A stretch of 64,000 bases of DNA. It comes from Erodium maritimum (taxonomy: Eukaryota; Streptophyta; Magnoliopsida; Geraniales; Geraniaceae). The notes beneath the pieces were generated by a model that was not told the DNA's origin, did no database searches, and was given only the letters and a program-made list of their open reading frames with translations. The stretch is from positions 30,734,956-30,798,955 of the forward strand of contig OY997594.1 of the NCBI GenBank assembly GCA_963921825.1, given 5' to 3'. Positions 1-11,870 of the stretch are shown here, piece by piece. How positions within the stretch are numbered: position 1 is the stretch's first letter; each line of letters opens with the position of its first letter. A program made the translations under genes and the position numbers.

Positions 1-3000
1 ATCAACATCGAGGGTTATCCAACCAGTGATTTCGTGCTTACCGTTGACATTCGTTCACAAACTGTTGATCGAATCAAATTACAAGTCATTCCACCTCAAG
101 TACCACAACAAACGGAAAACACTACGACACCATTTCCTCATAGCCCGAACAACCTTGGATACCTTGCGCGTGCTTTATCCTTGCGCTCCTGTGTCGACTC
201 TGCGCGGTTCTTAATCGTTCCTGGTCCACACGACCCTTCAGTCGCCTTTCGAACCACTCGGGACCACAAGGTCAACTTTTAAACTCCAACTGCGCCCCGC
301 TTGGGCAGCTGAGACGACCTACCAAACAACGCTTCGTACGGTTCCATAATGTTACTGGTCTGAAAGCGTGTGGTAGTCGCACTCGGCTAACTATGTCCGG
401 CTCTAGTAAACGATGCTCTTATTTCTACTATGCTCTCTTAGGGGTCGTACTCGTTCCCGCGGAACACTAGCATTCGGCCTTCACTCGTTGACAACTGATA
501 CGCATCGATCCAAACTTCGCACCTATTGTTGGTCCATACGTGACGGTCGTATTGCCCGATCACACCTCCATCGGTCGTCGGTTACAATCGATCGACGCCT
601 CGTGTCTTGAGAGTCAGCCCATCCCTAGGATGACATCGAAAATCGTCAGGTTCAACATCAAAAGGTTACTAAGAGAAAGGGTGGTCAAACGAGCATTCAG
701 TTCGGAAAAGAAGTGCTCCCACTGTACCAAAAACATCAACGGTCTAGGGGTCTTCCAGGGACACACACAACAGAGAAAAACTCAAACACACATACCGGAC
801 TGGCATGCACCTAGATCGGGTATCTCTCCGTCACTCGGGGTATGAGTCATAACGTACCACACTACACAAACTACACCACGACGAACACGACAACCCAAGG
901 GTGCTTGCCCTCCACCCGGGTGCAAACCATAATCAACACAACTGTGAGTCGAATTTACAGAAATCTTCTCAACTATGCTCTTGGTATCCGTCACTTAACA
1001 ATTTCAATGGACAAGTCCACGGTTATCTTATAACTGACCGCACGTGCGAACTTGCACGGCGCCACCCGCAACTCACGTACGACCGTATCTCAACAACAGA
1101 AGTCTCTTAACAGGCATAAACAATCACAGCGACCCAGATCCTTGGTCCCAACCGTCTCATACCGGAATGTTCCTCAGTGTGGGTAACCTACCGGTCTCAA
1201 CAAGACACACGGTTATAGTTCACGCAAAAGACCACCGAGAACGGTCAACCACTCTAATCTCAGATGTAAGGTTTGTACTTGTCAACCACTTCACTCGTAA
1301 CCGGGGTGACACGACACAAGGGTCGCCTCAAGGCTTTACCCTTAAACCCAAACTTCTCAGCATGGTAGAAGAAAAACGGAATAGTGCGATGCCTGTGGGT
1401 TATGGGCCCACCACGCTTCCGCTGCGCCACTCTGATCTCATCGTCAACCGGCCACTTTCCCTGACCAGTCTGTCGGTTTACTGGTACTGTTGCGGTCCTC
1501 CACCGCTCGACATTCATATCTGATGTTCTGGATGCTGGCAATGTGAAAGCATTGGCCTCCATTCGAACGCGACGTAAACTAATGACGTTCCTTAATCTGT
1601 CTGCTTCAAAACGTCCGGCGAGGCCTGTGGCCGGGAGAACCCTGCGGTTCTTCATTCCTTCGGTTATCGAATCTCCCGACTCTCGCAACACTGCTCGATC
1701 GTTGTCGAGTCTCACGAACTCCCGCGGTCTTTCGGCGACCTCGTTCCACGGTTGTTGTCGTATCCACTATCTCAAGCTGCACCCGAGTCATCAGGGTGAG
1801 AATTCGATCCAAACTCTGGGCTCGGCCCTCGCTCGAATCCCTTGTATCGGTTCGACTCGACTGCTACCAAAACTGGTGCAACTGGCTCATCCCGTAACTC
1901 TGGCGTCATACTTCATCTCATATATTCCGTCCCTTCGCAGCCCGGTACCTGCTGGTGTTGTTCCTCCGAACCGTTCCAGTGGAAGTACTCCGGGCACCTG
2001 TGCCCCAACGGCTTACCTCTACTGCCTTGAGATGTCACGTCGTATTATCCCTCGCACGGGTACGCACTCAAGTTCAGTTTCTTAACAACTCTTAAAGGTA
2101 ACTCTCTCAAAAACTGACGTTTACACAAGATCCGCAACCACGTAAACGGTCCTTTAAACCCTATAGTTTACTCTTAAAAGTCGTAGTAATAGTAGTAGTA
2201 ATAATACTAGTACAACCACCGCACCCTAGTGCGTCACACACAACCTACCACACCATCGCATAGAACAACAACAAGTCTCGCCATTTAATCACACACCAAA
2301 GCTCAAGTATAACACGCAACATTTCAAACTTACACGCAATTAATCGATTTACCAACATTACACGAGGAAATAACATGCTTCGCAAGCAATAAAATCAACA
2401 CTCAAGCACAACCAGCAGTGTAACAAGTTCACACGCGAACAAACCGAATCACAGATTCACATCACAGCTCAAATTTTCACAATCTCAGGTCTACTCGGTA
2501 ACACGGGTTGAAAAAGCTTATTCTTGTAGAAAAATAATACATGTGGATATCATCTCGTTACAACTCGGTTCAGACATCCCCGAACTACGTTGTAACCAAC
2601 TGATATCCCCACTATCATGATTTGCTGCAGTCAAATCATAATAGGATATACATTCAAATGTTACAGAAATTTCGGCATGACTCATTGGAAAACTTAAGCA
2701 ACCATCCGCGCACGCGGGCCAACATTTCACAAATCAACATCCAAAGGGAGCCCTCTAGCACTTGGCTCACACACACCAATCACAGCAAATTTAGAAATCC
2801 AAAGTTCATCAATACACACAACAAGGAATCCATACGAACAATCACACTTAATCATTCATTCAATCAATCAAGCATACAATTTATCTAGTTTCGTTAGACT
2901 CTTAATTTATCCTAAAGACTAGCAAACAATGTATGTGAAGCAACCACAACCAATCCTATGGCTCATCTCGACCATTCTACCCTTTACTCAATTAACACCC

Positions 3001-3453
3001 CTCTCTCGGGTCAATCTTTCAACTTTAATCCTTAAATAACGACCACCATTTTAAGCAAGTCAACACTTCAACTTTATCAATCGTGGAGCGGCCAACCAAG
3101 GTGGCATCACCCTTAACAAATGATTTACTCAACAACCAATTTATAACGGCTCGATCATTGCTCGTTAGCCCAATCCCGATCTCAACCATTCGGCTTCACC
3201 GATCGCTGTAACTTACAGCCAATAGGGTAAGGATACCAATCGATCAATGCAACCATCGTAATATAAAAGATCCAAACTTAAACAAACATTGAAACAATCA
3301 AGACTTGTGTCGTTCCAACTTTACGCATCGAGTGTTTCCAACTTGCGTCACTGAGTACCGCAACTTCGACCACCTAACTCTACCCACCTAATTGACGTTC
3401 GGTCCGAGATTTTGAAAACAAGTTCAAAATGAAACCAGGCTTTGATACCAAAT
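1..3453 (-). mobile_element. Degenerate internal region of gypsy-type element G1 (left end outside window)
   Basis: This stretch lies downstream, on the minus strand, of the primer site and 5' LTR at 3439-6723, so it is the internal gag-pol part of an LTR retrotransposon running off the left edge. No frame stays open beyond about 180 codons, and the longer ones lie on both strands, as expected of decayed coding sequence. Blocks match the internal region of G2: about 1390-1495 with 29930-30020 (both contain TATGGGCCCACCACGCTTCC on the plus strand or nearly so), about 310-440 with 29600-29720, and a leader block with TTTCGGCATGAC at about 2668 that matches 32236. The Ty3/gypsy assignment rests on this homology and on the end of G2's internal region. 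No protease, RT or integrase motif could be read with certainty. Confidence 0.7.
3439..3450 (-). promoter_or_regulatory. Primer binding site of G1 (initiator Met-tRNA type)
   Basis: On the minus strand this reads TGGTATCAAAGC, three bases inside the LTR edge. It differs by one base from the plant initiator Met-tRNA primer site TGGTATCAGAGC seen in G2 and in the Copia element. It fixes the element's orientation: the LTR to its right is the 5' LTR. The mismatch fits an old copy. Confidence 0.85.
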
Positions 3454-3743
3454 TGTCACGCCCCAAATCCGGTATTAACCGGACCCGAGACGCGACTTAG
3501 TGAATTTTAAATAATAACAATTTAAAAACTTGAAGTTCGAGAACTGTAAATAAAATAGTTCAAAGGTATTAGAATTTCTGAGTCCTACGCTCAGTAAAAT
3601 ACATAAGTCCGAAATAACCGTTCGTCACTACGAAAATAATAAATAAGCATAGACCCGGACCCTCGCTAGCCCCATGCTCTGCGATGTCCTCAACTCCAAG
3701 TCATGGCCACTACCTGTAGAAAAACACGGTAAAATAGGGGGGG

Positions 3744-3758
3744 TGAGCTTGACGCTCA
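3744..3758 (-). other. Conserved LTR hairpin TGAGC-loop-GCTCA (G1 copy)
   Basis: On the minus strand the sequence is TGAGC GTCAA GCTCA: a perfect 5-bp stem with a 5-nt loop, 290 bp from the 3' end of the LTR. Other copies of the family have a 4-nt loop, usually GTAA or GCAA, so this copy has a one-base insertion in the loop while the stem is intact. Confidence 0.75.
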
Positions 3759-4450
3759 GTAGGGAAAACCGTCAAACCACCTTATCTTGAAGTCACCAAA
3801 ATGCTGTTCCATACTTTAAAATATAATAAAGGTTTTAACATAATAAGACATTTAAGCCAAGTACAATCCTAGACCCTCTTTAAACTTGGATACTCAAAGT
3901 CCAACTATACCAAAACCGATTCCACACAACGCCTACCCTGAGGCCACACCACGGAACAACCCAACCACAACTTCCAAACACGTAGTCAACGACGCTCACA
4001 GGTAAAATCATAAACAATCCAAGCCACACCATCCAACCGACTAAGGCACACAACAAAAGGAATAATCCAATTCAGACATCCAATTACGTTTCTAAACTAA
4101 ACTTTTAACGATTAAAAAGAGAAAATGACAACGAGACATATAAATCAACTTAACCAATCGACCACAAACTGTCCCGAGATTCCACATCCCAAGCCCCTAC
4201 ACAAACGACTTAAGGACAACCACAAATACAACACTTTAACTTACACGGAAGCCACACACATGAATTCACCAAAAGACAAACAAATTGAGTCATTCACGGT
4301 CACACGCAACTCATAACAAAGAAGAACACCCAAAGTCAAAACACAACAATACTCAGTCAATTCAAAGCAATTCAAAATGAAACGGCCCGTAGACATCGCA
4401 CGGTCTAGGGAGCAACCCTCTCGGCCCGGCGTAACCGCACACAACTTCGC

Positions 4451-4729
4451 GGAAGGCAGGGAAATCGCCTCTTCGCGGCCTCATCTCTCGCGGTGCTCAA
4501 CACAGCGTTTTACTGAGTGCTAGTCAGAAGGTAGGGAAATCACCTCTTCGCAGGACACAACGTTTTACCGAGTCACGGTCGGAAGGTAGGGAAACCACCT
4601 TTTCTCGTGTACCATCGTACACCAAGCCTCACACTTTACCGTTCACGCCCCGGAAGGTACGAATCACCTTACGGAAGTACGTCTCTCACACTTTACCGAC
4701 GGCGCAACAGAAGGTACGACTCACCTTTC
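4451..4729. repeat. Hairpin-bearing tandem array in G1 LTR
   Basis: Five diverged units each contain a short stem-loop around GAAGGY...RCCTT. Their stem arms are AGGC/GCCT at 4454-4470, AGGT/ACCT at 4529-4545, AAGGT/ACCTT at 4583-4601, and AAGGT/ACCTT again at 4654-4670 and 4711-4727. The base pair closest to the loop changes from C-G in the first unit to T-A in the second while the 9-nt loop AGGGAAATC stays identical. Stems are short, so the evidence here is weaker than in the arrays of S2, S3/S4 and G2. Confidence 0.5.
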
Positions 4730-5696
4730 GGGCACAACTCATAACCATTATCACCAGAACAAACACAACCACACTCACAATCACAATCACAATCACGCCG
4801 GTCTATCACCCACCCGACCATTTCACAACCAAGGATTCATATCAGAACAATCACGGCACACTTGCCCACACATAGCAACGACATGTCACACCGAATATAA
4901 TATGCCTTGACCCTTAAATTACATTCACAATTTTTCCGTACTGATCATCACTTACCGACCCCCTCTCGGACACACTCAATACAACTATCACAGAACAGTC
5001 ACAATCACTTTCACAACCACAGTCGTGTTTCAATAATAACACAGCCAACAGGCACATACCATCACTTACCGTTACCACTCTCCACGTGGTTACCCCACCG
5101 GTTTAACCGGTATCCCCAAACATTCCCAATCCAACATATCAAGTAAAATAGGGAAAAGCACTCAAATCACTAATCATGCATTCTCTAGTCAATTCTACTC
5201 GTTTTCGTGTTCGTTATTTATTAACTGTTCAAGCATCAAAGGCATACACAGATACATTCAGCACACAAGTCCTACGGGCGCGACATGGCCCGATTCTACC
5301 AGCACAGTAATCCCCAAGACAGAAATCGTAAATGTTCACAGTTTGATACGTCTACGCTAGTTGTTCGTTTCCTATATGCACACTAGTTCTTTAGCCGGTT
5401 TATTAGGTTTCCCTATATGCATACTAGTAAAACCGTAATAAAGCGGATTCGAGGTAATCCCTACCTCTTGAAGAGCTGACCGTTGCGTCTCCTAACTGCT
5501 GACGTCCTGGCCAACATCGGTCTTCTCCGTGCTCGGAGTAACAGCCTGGTTTAACACAAAAAGGATGTATCAGCCCCGGTCCAACCCATAACAGTCCTCA
5601 AATCTAATTATTAAATCCAGAATTTTGCTTTGTCCAAGGTCTTTTAAAAGTCCGAAGTCCAGATTTTAGTCAAAGTCATTAATTAATTAATTAATT

Positions 5697-5870
5697 TTGA
5701 TCCGACCCGACCCGAGTCTGGCCCGAATCCGGTCCAGACCCGGTCCAGAACCCGGACCCGAACTCAGACCCGATCCAGGCCCGCGGCCCAAACCGGTCCA
5801 GGCTCGTCCACGGTCCCAAGGCCCGTCTACGGCCAGCCCAGATCCCCAGCCCGTCAGACACGAGCTAGGG
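5697..5870. repeat. Degenerate GACCCG/GGTCC-rich repeat in LTR
   Basis: This is a GC-rich run of loosely repeated 6-12-bp words such as GACCCG, GGTCCAG and GGCCCG. The same kind of block occurs at the equivalent place in other family LTRs: 12676-12950 (same strand), and 18835-19030 and 48640-48830 (opposite strand). It gives Pro/Gly/Arg-rich open frames on both strands that I do not regard as genes. Confidence 0.6.
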
Positions 5871-6611
5871 TTCAGGCTTCCCTCCAGCTCTCTCCGATGA
5901 CAGCGACGACAACGGGAACCTCGACGACGGTTCTGGTAGCTGTGGAGACGTCAGAGGCTCGGAATGGGTGGAAGAAGGGTTCTGGCACGAGATTGGGTTG
6001 CTCCTGCCAGATCCGAAGCCGTGAGGGAGCTTCGCCGTCGTGGATCTCATATCTGAGACCTGAGAGCTCCGGCGAGCTCCTCCACCCTCGGATCTCGGCC
6101 CAAAGGCTCGCTCGAGCTCAGAACTTGGGAAGGAGGGACGGAGAAGACGGACAAGCCGAGGGGGAGTCTCACCGTTGAAGGGTATCGCCTGAAACAGGCG
6201 CGGCGAGGTTCGGTGGTGCGGCGGCGAACTCGATTCGAGGGAGAAGACGGGGTTTGGGTGGGTTTCTGGTATGGTAGCGAGGAGGCGGTGGTTTCTGTCG
6301 CGGAGGAGTCGCGGAGGAAAGAAGAAGAAAGGGAAGAGGGTAGGGACGGAGCTCCGGCGAGCTTCGCTGCTCAGAGCGAACGGGGAAGAAGAAGTTCGAG
6401 AGAGGGAGAGAGTGTCACCTCGAAAAACATGCGCTGAAAATGGAACTGAAGCGGCGAGGGTTCGTCTTTAAGGATAGGGTTCGAGCATGACCATGGGCCG
6501 GGTTGGGTGCGCGCTCGCGCGTAATGGGCCTTTCCCTGGCTCGGCCCAGGTCCGGTTATTTGGAGCAGACCCAAAATTCAGCTCTCTACCTTTTTTGAAT
6601 TTCTTTCTTCT

Positions 6612-6637
6612 CCCCCCCCCCCCCCCCCTTTTTTTTT
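6612..6637. repeat. Homopolymer C then T tract
   Basis: Seventeen consecutive C (6612-6628) are followed by nine T (6629-6637) inside the U3 side of the G1 LTR. The exact length is prone to assembly error. Confidence 0.8.
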
Positions 6638-6749
6638 GATTTTGATTCAAAAAGATAAAACTCGTGCCCAACCTTGATGTTAAAAATTAATACTTTAAAT
6701 ATTAAATTTTCCCGGTCTTTACAGGTCACAATCGTCGGTGATACCAAAG

Positions 6750-6947
6750 CGGAGATGGAAAGATTGCAAGCGAAAGGAAGGACACGAGCGGTTTATAACT
6801 GACTACTTCGCTCCTAATTTGATATACAACGAGCTTCAATTGCCGTGTCGCTACAAGATGTCAGGGGAATCGTTCCTACGAATCATGGATGCATTGAGTG
6901 AATAGTACGCATACTTTCGTCAACGACCTGATGCTAGATAGAAGATC
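6750..6947 (+). pseudogene. PIF/Harbinger-type transposase pseudogene, N-terminal part
   Basis: The frame starting at 6750 reads through ERFITDYFAPN, RYKMSGESFLRIMDAL and YFRQRPDA. These match the plant Harbinger (ALP1-like) pattern, in which an R-L-x-x-DYF segment is followed by RRRFRMxxxLFLRIVDAL and YFxQRRDAxG. In-frame stops occur after DALSE and after PDAR. The coding relic is cut at 6947 by insertion of solo LTR S1 and resumes at 9462. The N-terminal part upstream of 6750 is missing, probably because of the G1 insertion. In intact elements the protein is a DDE nuclease acting with a Myb-like partner; this copy is dead. Confidence 0.85.
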
Positions 6948-8699
6948 TATAAGAACCGCCCCCGGTCGACCCCGGTCGAACCGGTGATTTCGGACGAAAG
7001 TTGACTTTCTGCCGGAAAAGTCAACCGATTACTCCGAGAGTCATTCGGGACCTTTCCGGGACCCAAAAAGCTTAGCCCTCGTTACGGTTAGCTTAGTTGG
7101 GTCGTTTCCTTTCAAATGATTGTCCTTGTGAAAAAGTCAACTTTCGGTCAAACAGAGACTAATTATCGACTAAACTTAATTAAATTAGAGATGCTGGAAA
7201 TAATTAAGGACAGGGTGGTCCCCACATGGACACTTGTCCATGTTAGCTTGGAAGGGAAGAAAATGGGCTAAAAGGACCCTTTTGACCCTCCTTAGTTAGC
7301 CTTGAGAGGATAAGAGCTAATGGGCACTTTAGACTTTACAAATATTAGGTTTTAAAGCAAGTTGGGAACAAAATTCAGCTCATATTGCTTGGTGTAGCCG
7401 AAATCTACAAGGAGAGAAGAGAAGAAAAGCTTCCATTGAAGCTTGAAGAAGAAGCAAGAGAAAAGGAGTTCCTTTAAGGCCATTTCTTCACCCAATCTTC
7501 TCAAAAACTTCACCATATTCATCATCTCATCATTCCAAAGATAAGTAAGCTCTCACAATCTCATTTCAATCCATTTCAAGTTATGGGTCTCCTTAGAAAT
7601 TGCATGAACTAGTTAGGTTTTTTAGTATTTGTTGTTAGATGATTGTCTAAGAGAAGAAGGAGATTGATTTATGTAGAAATCAATTGATTTTGGTTGTTTT
7701 TGGGTTGGAAATCTCTTGGGTAATTGTTGTTTTGATGAATCCCACTTTGGGTAGTGAAGTATTGAAGTTATGGGACTGTTTTGGAGGTTTTGGGTGATTA
7801 AAAATGGAGTTTTTGGTGTTGATTTCGTGGAAAGGAGGCTGGAGGAAGAAGAAGGACGAAACAGGTCTGGGCCGTCACGGGTCCGTGACGTCATCCGTGA
7901 CGGGGAGCCTCACGACTCTGTGACCCGAACCGTGGCAGACCAGTTTTGGCCCTCTTGAGTCCTTTTTGGGCGTTTTTCGTTTAATTCGAAATGTTATCTT
8001 GAACCGAATGTTTGAGGGTTTTAACTTGGGTGTTTGTCTCTTAAACCACCCTTTCTTAGTCTTTAATTCTAGTGTTAATTTGTGATCCTATACTTTATTC
8101 TCGAGCTCGGAGGAGGAGATTTCTAGGCGTTCGCCGGTTGTGGTATTAAACTTTGGAAAGCACTTGAGGTAGGGAAGAGTAGTAAATTTCCACTTTTAAT
8201 TAAGGAATGCTAATAGTATGCATATAGGATGATAATAACCGGAAGAGTCTTAGTTTTCATATAGGATGTGATTCACTAGAATAACCGCTTTCAATTATGG
8301 GAATTGCCGTGCTGTAGATTCATATGTGGCCATGTCGAGCCTTAGGATTGATTGTTGTTTGTGTTGATTGTGGTTACTAGTCCTTAATTGTCGGTGTATA
8401 ATATATTCTTTGGTTAGTCTAAGAAGCATATTAAACGATATGAGTTATGATGATTGTGATATGATTGGTTGCTCCGTGACATGATTGGTTGAGTGAATGT
8501 GATATGATTATACCTTGTGATGTGATCGGGTGAATGATAGACTGATGGGACGTGTTTGGTAAGTCGTGTCGGTAAGCTTGGTTGATAAGATGAGTTCGGT
8601 GTAATGTGTTTTGTTTGGTATTGTGTGTATTGTTGTTTACTTACCCCGAGGGTGTTTCTGGGAAGATATCCGACCGAGGGGTGTGCCGGTCCGATATGT

Positions 8700-8945
8700 T
8701 TATTATTGTTGTTTCACCCCGATGCTACGTGTTCTGGGAAGACACCTAGGCCGATGGGTATTCCGGTATGGTGTATTGTTGTCTCACCCCGATGCTACGT
8801 GTTCCGAGAAGACTTGTTTCACCCTGATGCTGTGTGTTCCAGGAAGACATCTAGACCGAGGGGTATTCCGGTATGATGTATTCGTTTCACCCCGATGTTG
8901 TGTGTTCCGGGAAGATATCTAGGCCGATGTGTGTTCCGGTATGAT
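8700..8945 (+). repeat. Tandem repeat array in solo LTR S1
   Basis: Four units of about 65-72 bp (one shortened) begin TTTCACCCCGATGCTAC or a variant and end TATTCCGGTATGRTGTATT. The array occupies the same relative place in the LTR as arrays of different sequence in S2, S3 and S4. Confidence 0.8.
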
Positions 8946-9146
8946 ATGTTGAGCTCGTGTGTGGATTGGAGTCTTGCTGTTTAATTATCTTATATTTCGG
9001 TACTTGTGTGTTTCTTTAGTTTGTTTCTGTTGGCAAATAATCGTATTCATGTTGATCTCTAATTGTATTGTCTTTTAGTAATTGTAATAATCAAGAATTT
9101 TGGTGACGAAGCGGGAGCCCTTTTTCCCTTTACTACTTTTTCCTAC

Positions 9147-9160
9147 TGAGCGTAAGCTCA
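9147..9160 (+). other. Conserved LTR hairpin with GTAA loop (S1 copy)
   Basis: The sequence TGAGC GTAA GCTCA forms a 5-bp stem with a GNRA-class tetraloop if transcribed. It lies 301 bp before the LTR 3' end. A pyrimidine-rich tract ending in TTTTACAG|GTTTC follows at 9161-9191. Confidence 0.8.
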
Positions 9161-9461
9161 CCCCCTCTGTTTTTACTGTTTTACAGGTTTCGTTGGTGAG
9201 TAAGCTTAGAGGTCGTCTCAGGGATCGGGAGCTCGTTGAGGGTCCGGGTGGTTATTTGTAGACGTACCTTCTATTTTCAGACTAAACTATGTTTTTCTTT
9301 ACTTGTTTGGAACTGAGCGTTGACTCATTATTTATCAGAGTTGTTTATTTTGGAACTAAATCTAGAGTTTGTTTTCGTTTATATTTACTTTTATTATTGT
9401 TTTTATTATTATTCCCAATTCACGTCTCGAGTCCGGTCAAAACCGGATTTGGGGCGTGACA

Positions 9462-9816
9462 AGATCGGATTCTCTGTACACCAGAAATTCACGGCAACAC
9501 TTCGTCAGCTATGTTATGGAACTCTCGCTGATTTTGTTGACGAGTACTTGCGAATGGCGGAGAGCACTGCTTTTTAGTGTGTCCGGAAGTTCTGCTTGGG
9601 TGTCACCAAGATTTTTGGATGAACATATCTACGACACACTACCGAGGATGATGTCCGACGTTTACTTGAAATCAATGAAGCCCACGACTTCTCGGGGATG
9701 TTAGAGAGTCTCAACTACATGCATTGGGAGTGGAAGAACTTTCCGATTGCATGATCTACACAATTCTCAAAGGAGAAACCACAAGAACGTTCCCACAATC
9801 ATGCCATAAGATGTTG
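9462..9816 (+). pseudogene. PIF/Harbinger-type transposase pseudogene, middle part
   Basis: This is the continuation of the relic at 6750-6947 after the S1 insertion. It reads FTATLRQLCYGTLADFVDEY, LRMAEST, and after stops TYLRHTTEDDVRRLLEINEA and SLNYMHWEWKNFPIA. These match the Harbinger pattern of an LRQLAYGxxADxVDEYLRMxES segment followed by M-H-W-x-W-K-N-C-P. Three in-frame stops are visible, and the frame is lost near 9770. The catalytic region beyond (where intact proteins read DLWIWHAFFG) is absent, so the relic is truncated. Confidence 0.88.
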
Positions 9817-10267
9817 CATCCTCACCAGATCTCTCCCCCTGAGCTCTCCATCTCCGGTTCTGGTTTAGCCTCGCGGTTACACTGACCATGGGCCGTGGAC
9901 GGAGGAGAGGCCCCACCCTCGTTGCTCCGGCCATCCTTGTCCCCGCTCCTTCAGATCGGCTTTGGCCAGAGTTAATAGCTCTCAGATCTGAACTATGGGA
10001 TTCGCAGGTCTGTCTTGTGCTCGTGGTCTATCGTGGTCCAAGGGTTTCGATTCGGTGTTCCTGAGTCGGATCTCGTGTGGAGCTGGAGCTAGTCCTCGCT
10101 AGATCTGGTTTGAGAGCATCACCGAGAGAAAAACCCAGAAAAACCAGGAATGTGGCGAGCTCCGACATGAACGACCGTGAACGTGCAAAGATGAACCGAC
10201 GAGCTCGCAAATCCAGCGAGCTCTCTGCAAATCTGGGGCCGAGTTGAGGAAGACGCGTGAAACGCAT
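9817..10267. other. GC-rich unclassified stretch
   Basis: This stretch is rich in GAGCTC and CAGATCTG words, like the GC-rich blocks inside the family LTRs (for example 6050-6120 and 48420-48490). It may be a scrap of an LTR or of a host first exon. No TSD, LTR end or coding signature is visible. Confidence 0.3.
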
Positions 10268-10914
10268 GTGTGTATGTTTTTTTTAATTTGTAATCTAATA
10301 AATAATAATAATAAAATCATTAAATGAAAAAACATTATATAATAATTTACTTATTTTTATAAATGTAAAAAAAAATTCAAAAAAAGGATTAGATATATTA
10401 AAGAAAGTAATTGATTTAAAAAATAAAAACTGAATTTAATAAAATAAAAGTGGTTTTCTATAAATGAAAAATAATTTTTTTTAAAATAAAATCTGATTTT
10501 TAAAATAAAATATGATTTTTTTAAATACAATTTTTTTTAAATAAATCTGAAAAAATCTGATTTTGAGATTAAAAAAACAGATTATATAAAACAAAACAGA
10601 TTTTAAAAAGTAAAAATGTTTTCTTTACTTTTAAAAAATGAATGTTTAAAAATAATATCTAATTTTTAGAAAATAAAAAACTGATATTTATAAAATAAAG
10701 AAATAAAAATAATTAAAAACCAATGACATGTTTTTGAAAATTTGTCTGTTAGTGAGGGGTAATATGGAATTTTTAAATGTATTGGATATAAAATGGATAA
10801 AAAGTTGATGGAGGGTTTGAAAGTGACAAAAACGTAATTTTAGCCTAGGGAGGCGACAAAAAAAATATTAGGGGTAGTGGAAATCCCAAGGAGCATAAAA
10901 AAAATATAGATTAC
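10268..10914. other. AT-rich intergenic stretch
   Basis: This is strongly AT-rich DNA with many short ATAAAA, TCTGATTTT and poly-A/T words. No coding frame, LTR end or terminal repeat is seen. It ends where recognisable LTR sequence begins near 10915. Confidence 0.5.
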
Positions 10915-11069
10915 ATAAATCAATTCAATTGACAATTAATGACAAAAGTAAATAAACAGTGAGTACGTCTCTAACTCAAGTCCCAAATCCCAAGGAGTTC
11001 CCGAGCCTCGAGATCATCTCTAGGACTAGTCAAAAGTGAACATGGACAAACAGTAAACAAGAAGAGGGA

Positions 11070-11083
11070 TGAGCTTACGCTCA
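11070..11083 (-). other. Conserved LTR hairpin with GTAA loop (truncated LTR copy)
   Basis: On the minus strand it reads TGAGC GTAA GCTCA, identical to the S1 and S3 copies. It is the best-preserved part of this truncated LTR's 3' region. Confidence 0.75.
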
Positions 11084-11582
11084 GTAGGAAAAAACAGTAA
11101 AGTAAAATAACCCCGTTAAAGTATAAAATCAACTGGTTCAAGTAATCAGAGTTTAACGATTAGAGCGATTAGACGAAGGGTGCTGTAAATATAGGTCAAG
11201 AAAGTTCCAATGTCTTAAAGAAAGTAACCCTCAAGGGAATCAATGGAAAATAAAGATGTAATACTTTAGAGAAATACTACTCAAGGATATCGAAGGAAAA
11301 GAATCAATTCATCAAAGGATTAAATAAAGAAGTACACAAATGCTGAAATATTCTAACATTAAGTTCCACGACTCTGATCCGTACACTGACTGGTACATCA
11401 CGTCAGAGTGCCCCTCGATCCGGAGGAAACACTATCATCGGGCTTTCCGGAAAAGTTCTCTAGGAACGCACGTTCTCGGAAGTCCTTGAGAATGTTCCCA
11501 AAGGACCATAATTCATCGGGACAAAGTGAGTTTCTCCGGAACACCTAGCATCGTAATAAGACAACAAGGTATAGTGCTGGAA

Positions 11583-11870
11583 CATTCGTCGGCCTCAGTC
11601 TTCCCGGATCACGAAGCATCGGGATGGAACCAGTCCTTCCGGAACACGAAGCATCGGGTAGGACAATAATATCACGTAGAATCATGGTGGAACCAGTCTT
11701 TCCGGATCACGAAGCATCGGATAAGACAATAATATCACGTAGCATCGGGGTGGAACCAATCTTTCCGGATCACGAAGCATCGGATAAGACGGTAATACAC
11801 CACACCGGAATATCTCTTGGTCTAGGTTTTCCCGGATCACGAAGCATCGGGATAGACAACAATTTAAACA
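11583..11870. repeat. Tandem repeat array in truncated LTR
   Basis: Several units of about 65-70 bp are built around TTTCCGGATCACGAAGCATC and GGTGGAACCA. On the opposite strand they resemble the CCCCGATGCTACGTGTTCCG units of S1, so the two arrays descend from one ancestral array. Confidence 0.75.

Larger units (their letters stand above)
3454..6723 (-). mobile_element. 5' LTR of gypsy-type element G1
   Basis: The plus strand reads TGTCACGCCCC at the left edge and ends GGTCTTTACA, so the minus-strand LTR runs TGTAAAGACC...GGGGCGTGACA, the TG...CA structure of an LTR. Its length is 3270 bp. It shares with the other family LTRs a GNRA-like hairpin at 3744-3758, a TATG-rich stretch near 5350-5430, the GACCCG-rich block at 5697-5870 and a GAGCTC/CCGGCG-rich block at 5880-6430. 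The candidate 5-bp target duplicate on this side is GGTCA (6724-6728); the partner lies outside the window. The insertion sits at the 5' side of a Harbinger transposase relic. Confidence 0.88.
6948..9461 (+). mobile_element. Solo LTR S1 of the gypsy-type family
   Basis: The element runs from TATAAGAACC to GGGGCGTGACA (2514 bp) and is flanked by a perfect 5-bp target duplication AGATC (6943-6947 and 9462-9466). The start has TA in place of the usual TG. It interrupts the Harbinger transposase frame, and removing it with one TSD copy rejoins the two halves, so the boundaries are firm. No internal region or second LTR is present: it is a solo LTR left by recombination between LTRs. It contains the conserved hairpin at 9147-9160, a tandem array at 8700-8945 and a hairpin GTCACGG-gt-CCGTGAC at 7874-7889. 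Confidence 0.95.

Noticed and set aside
1044-2085. Plus-strand open frames of 159 and 180 codons
   Set aside because: They are antisense to the decayed internal region of G1 and have no recognisable domain.
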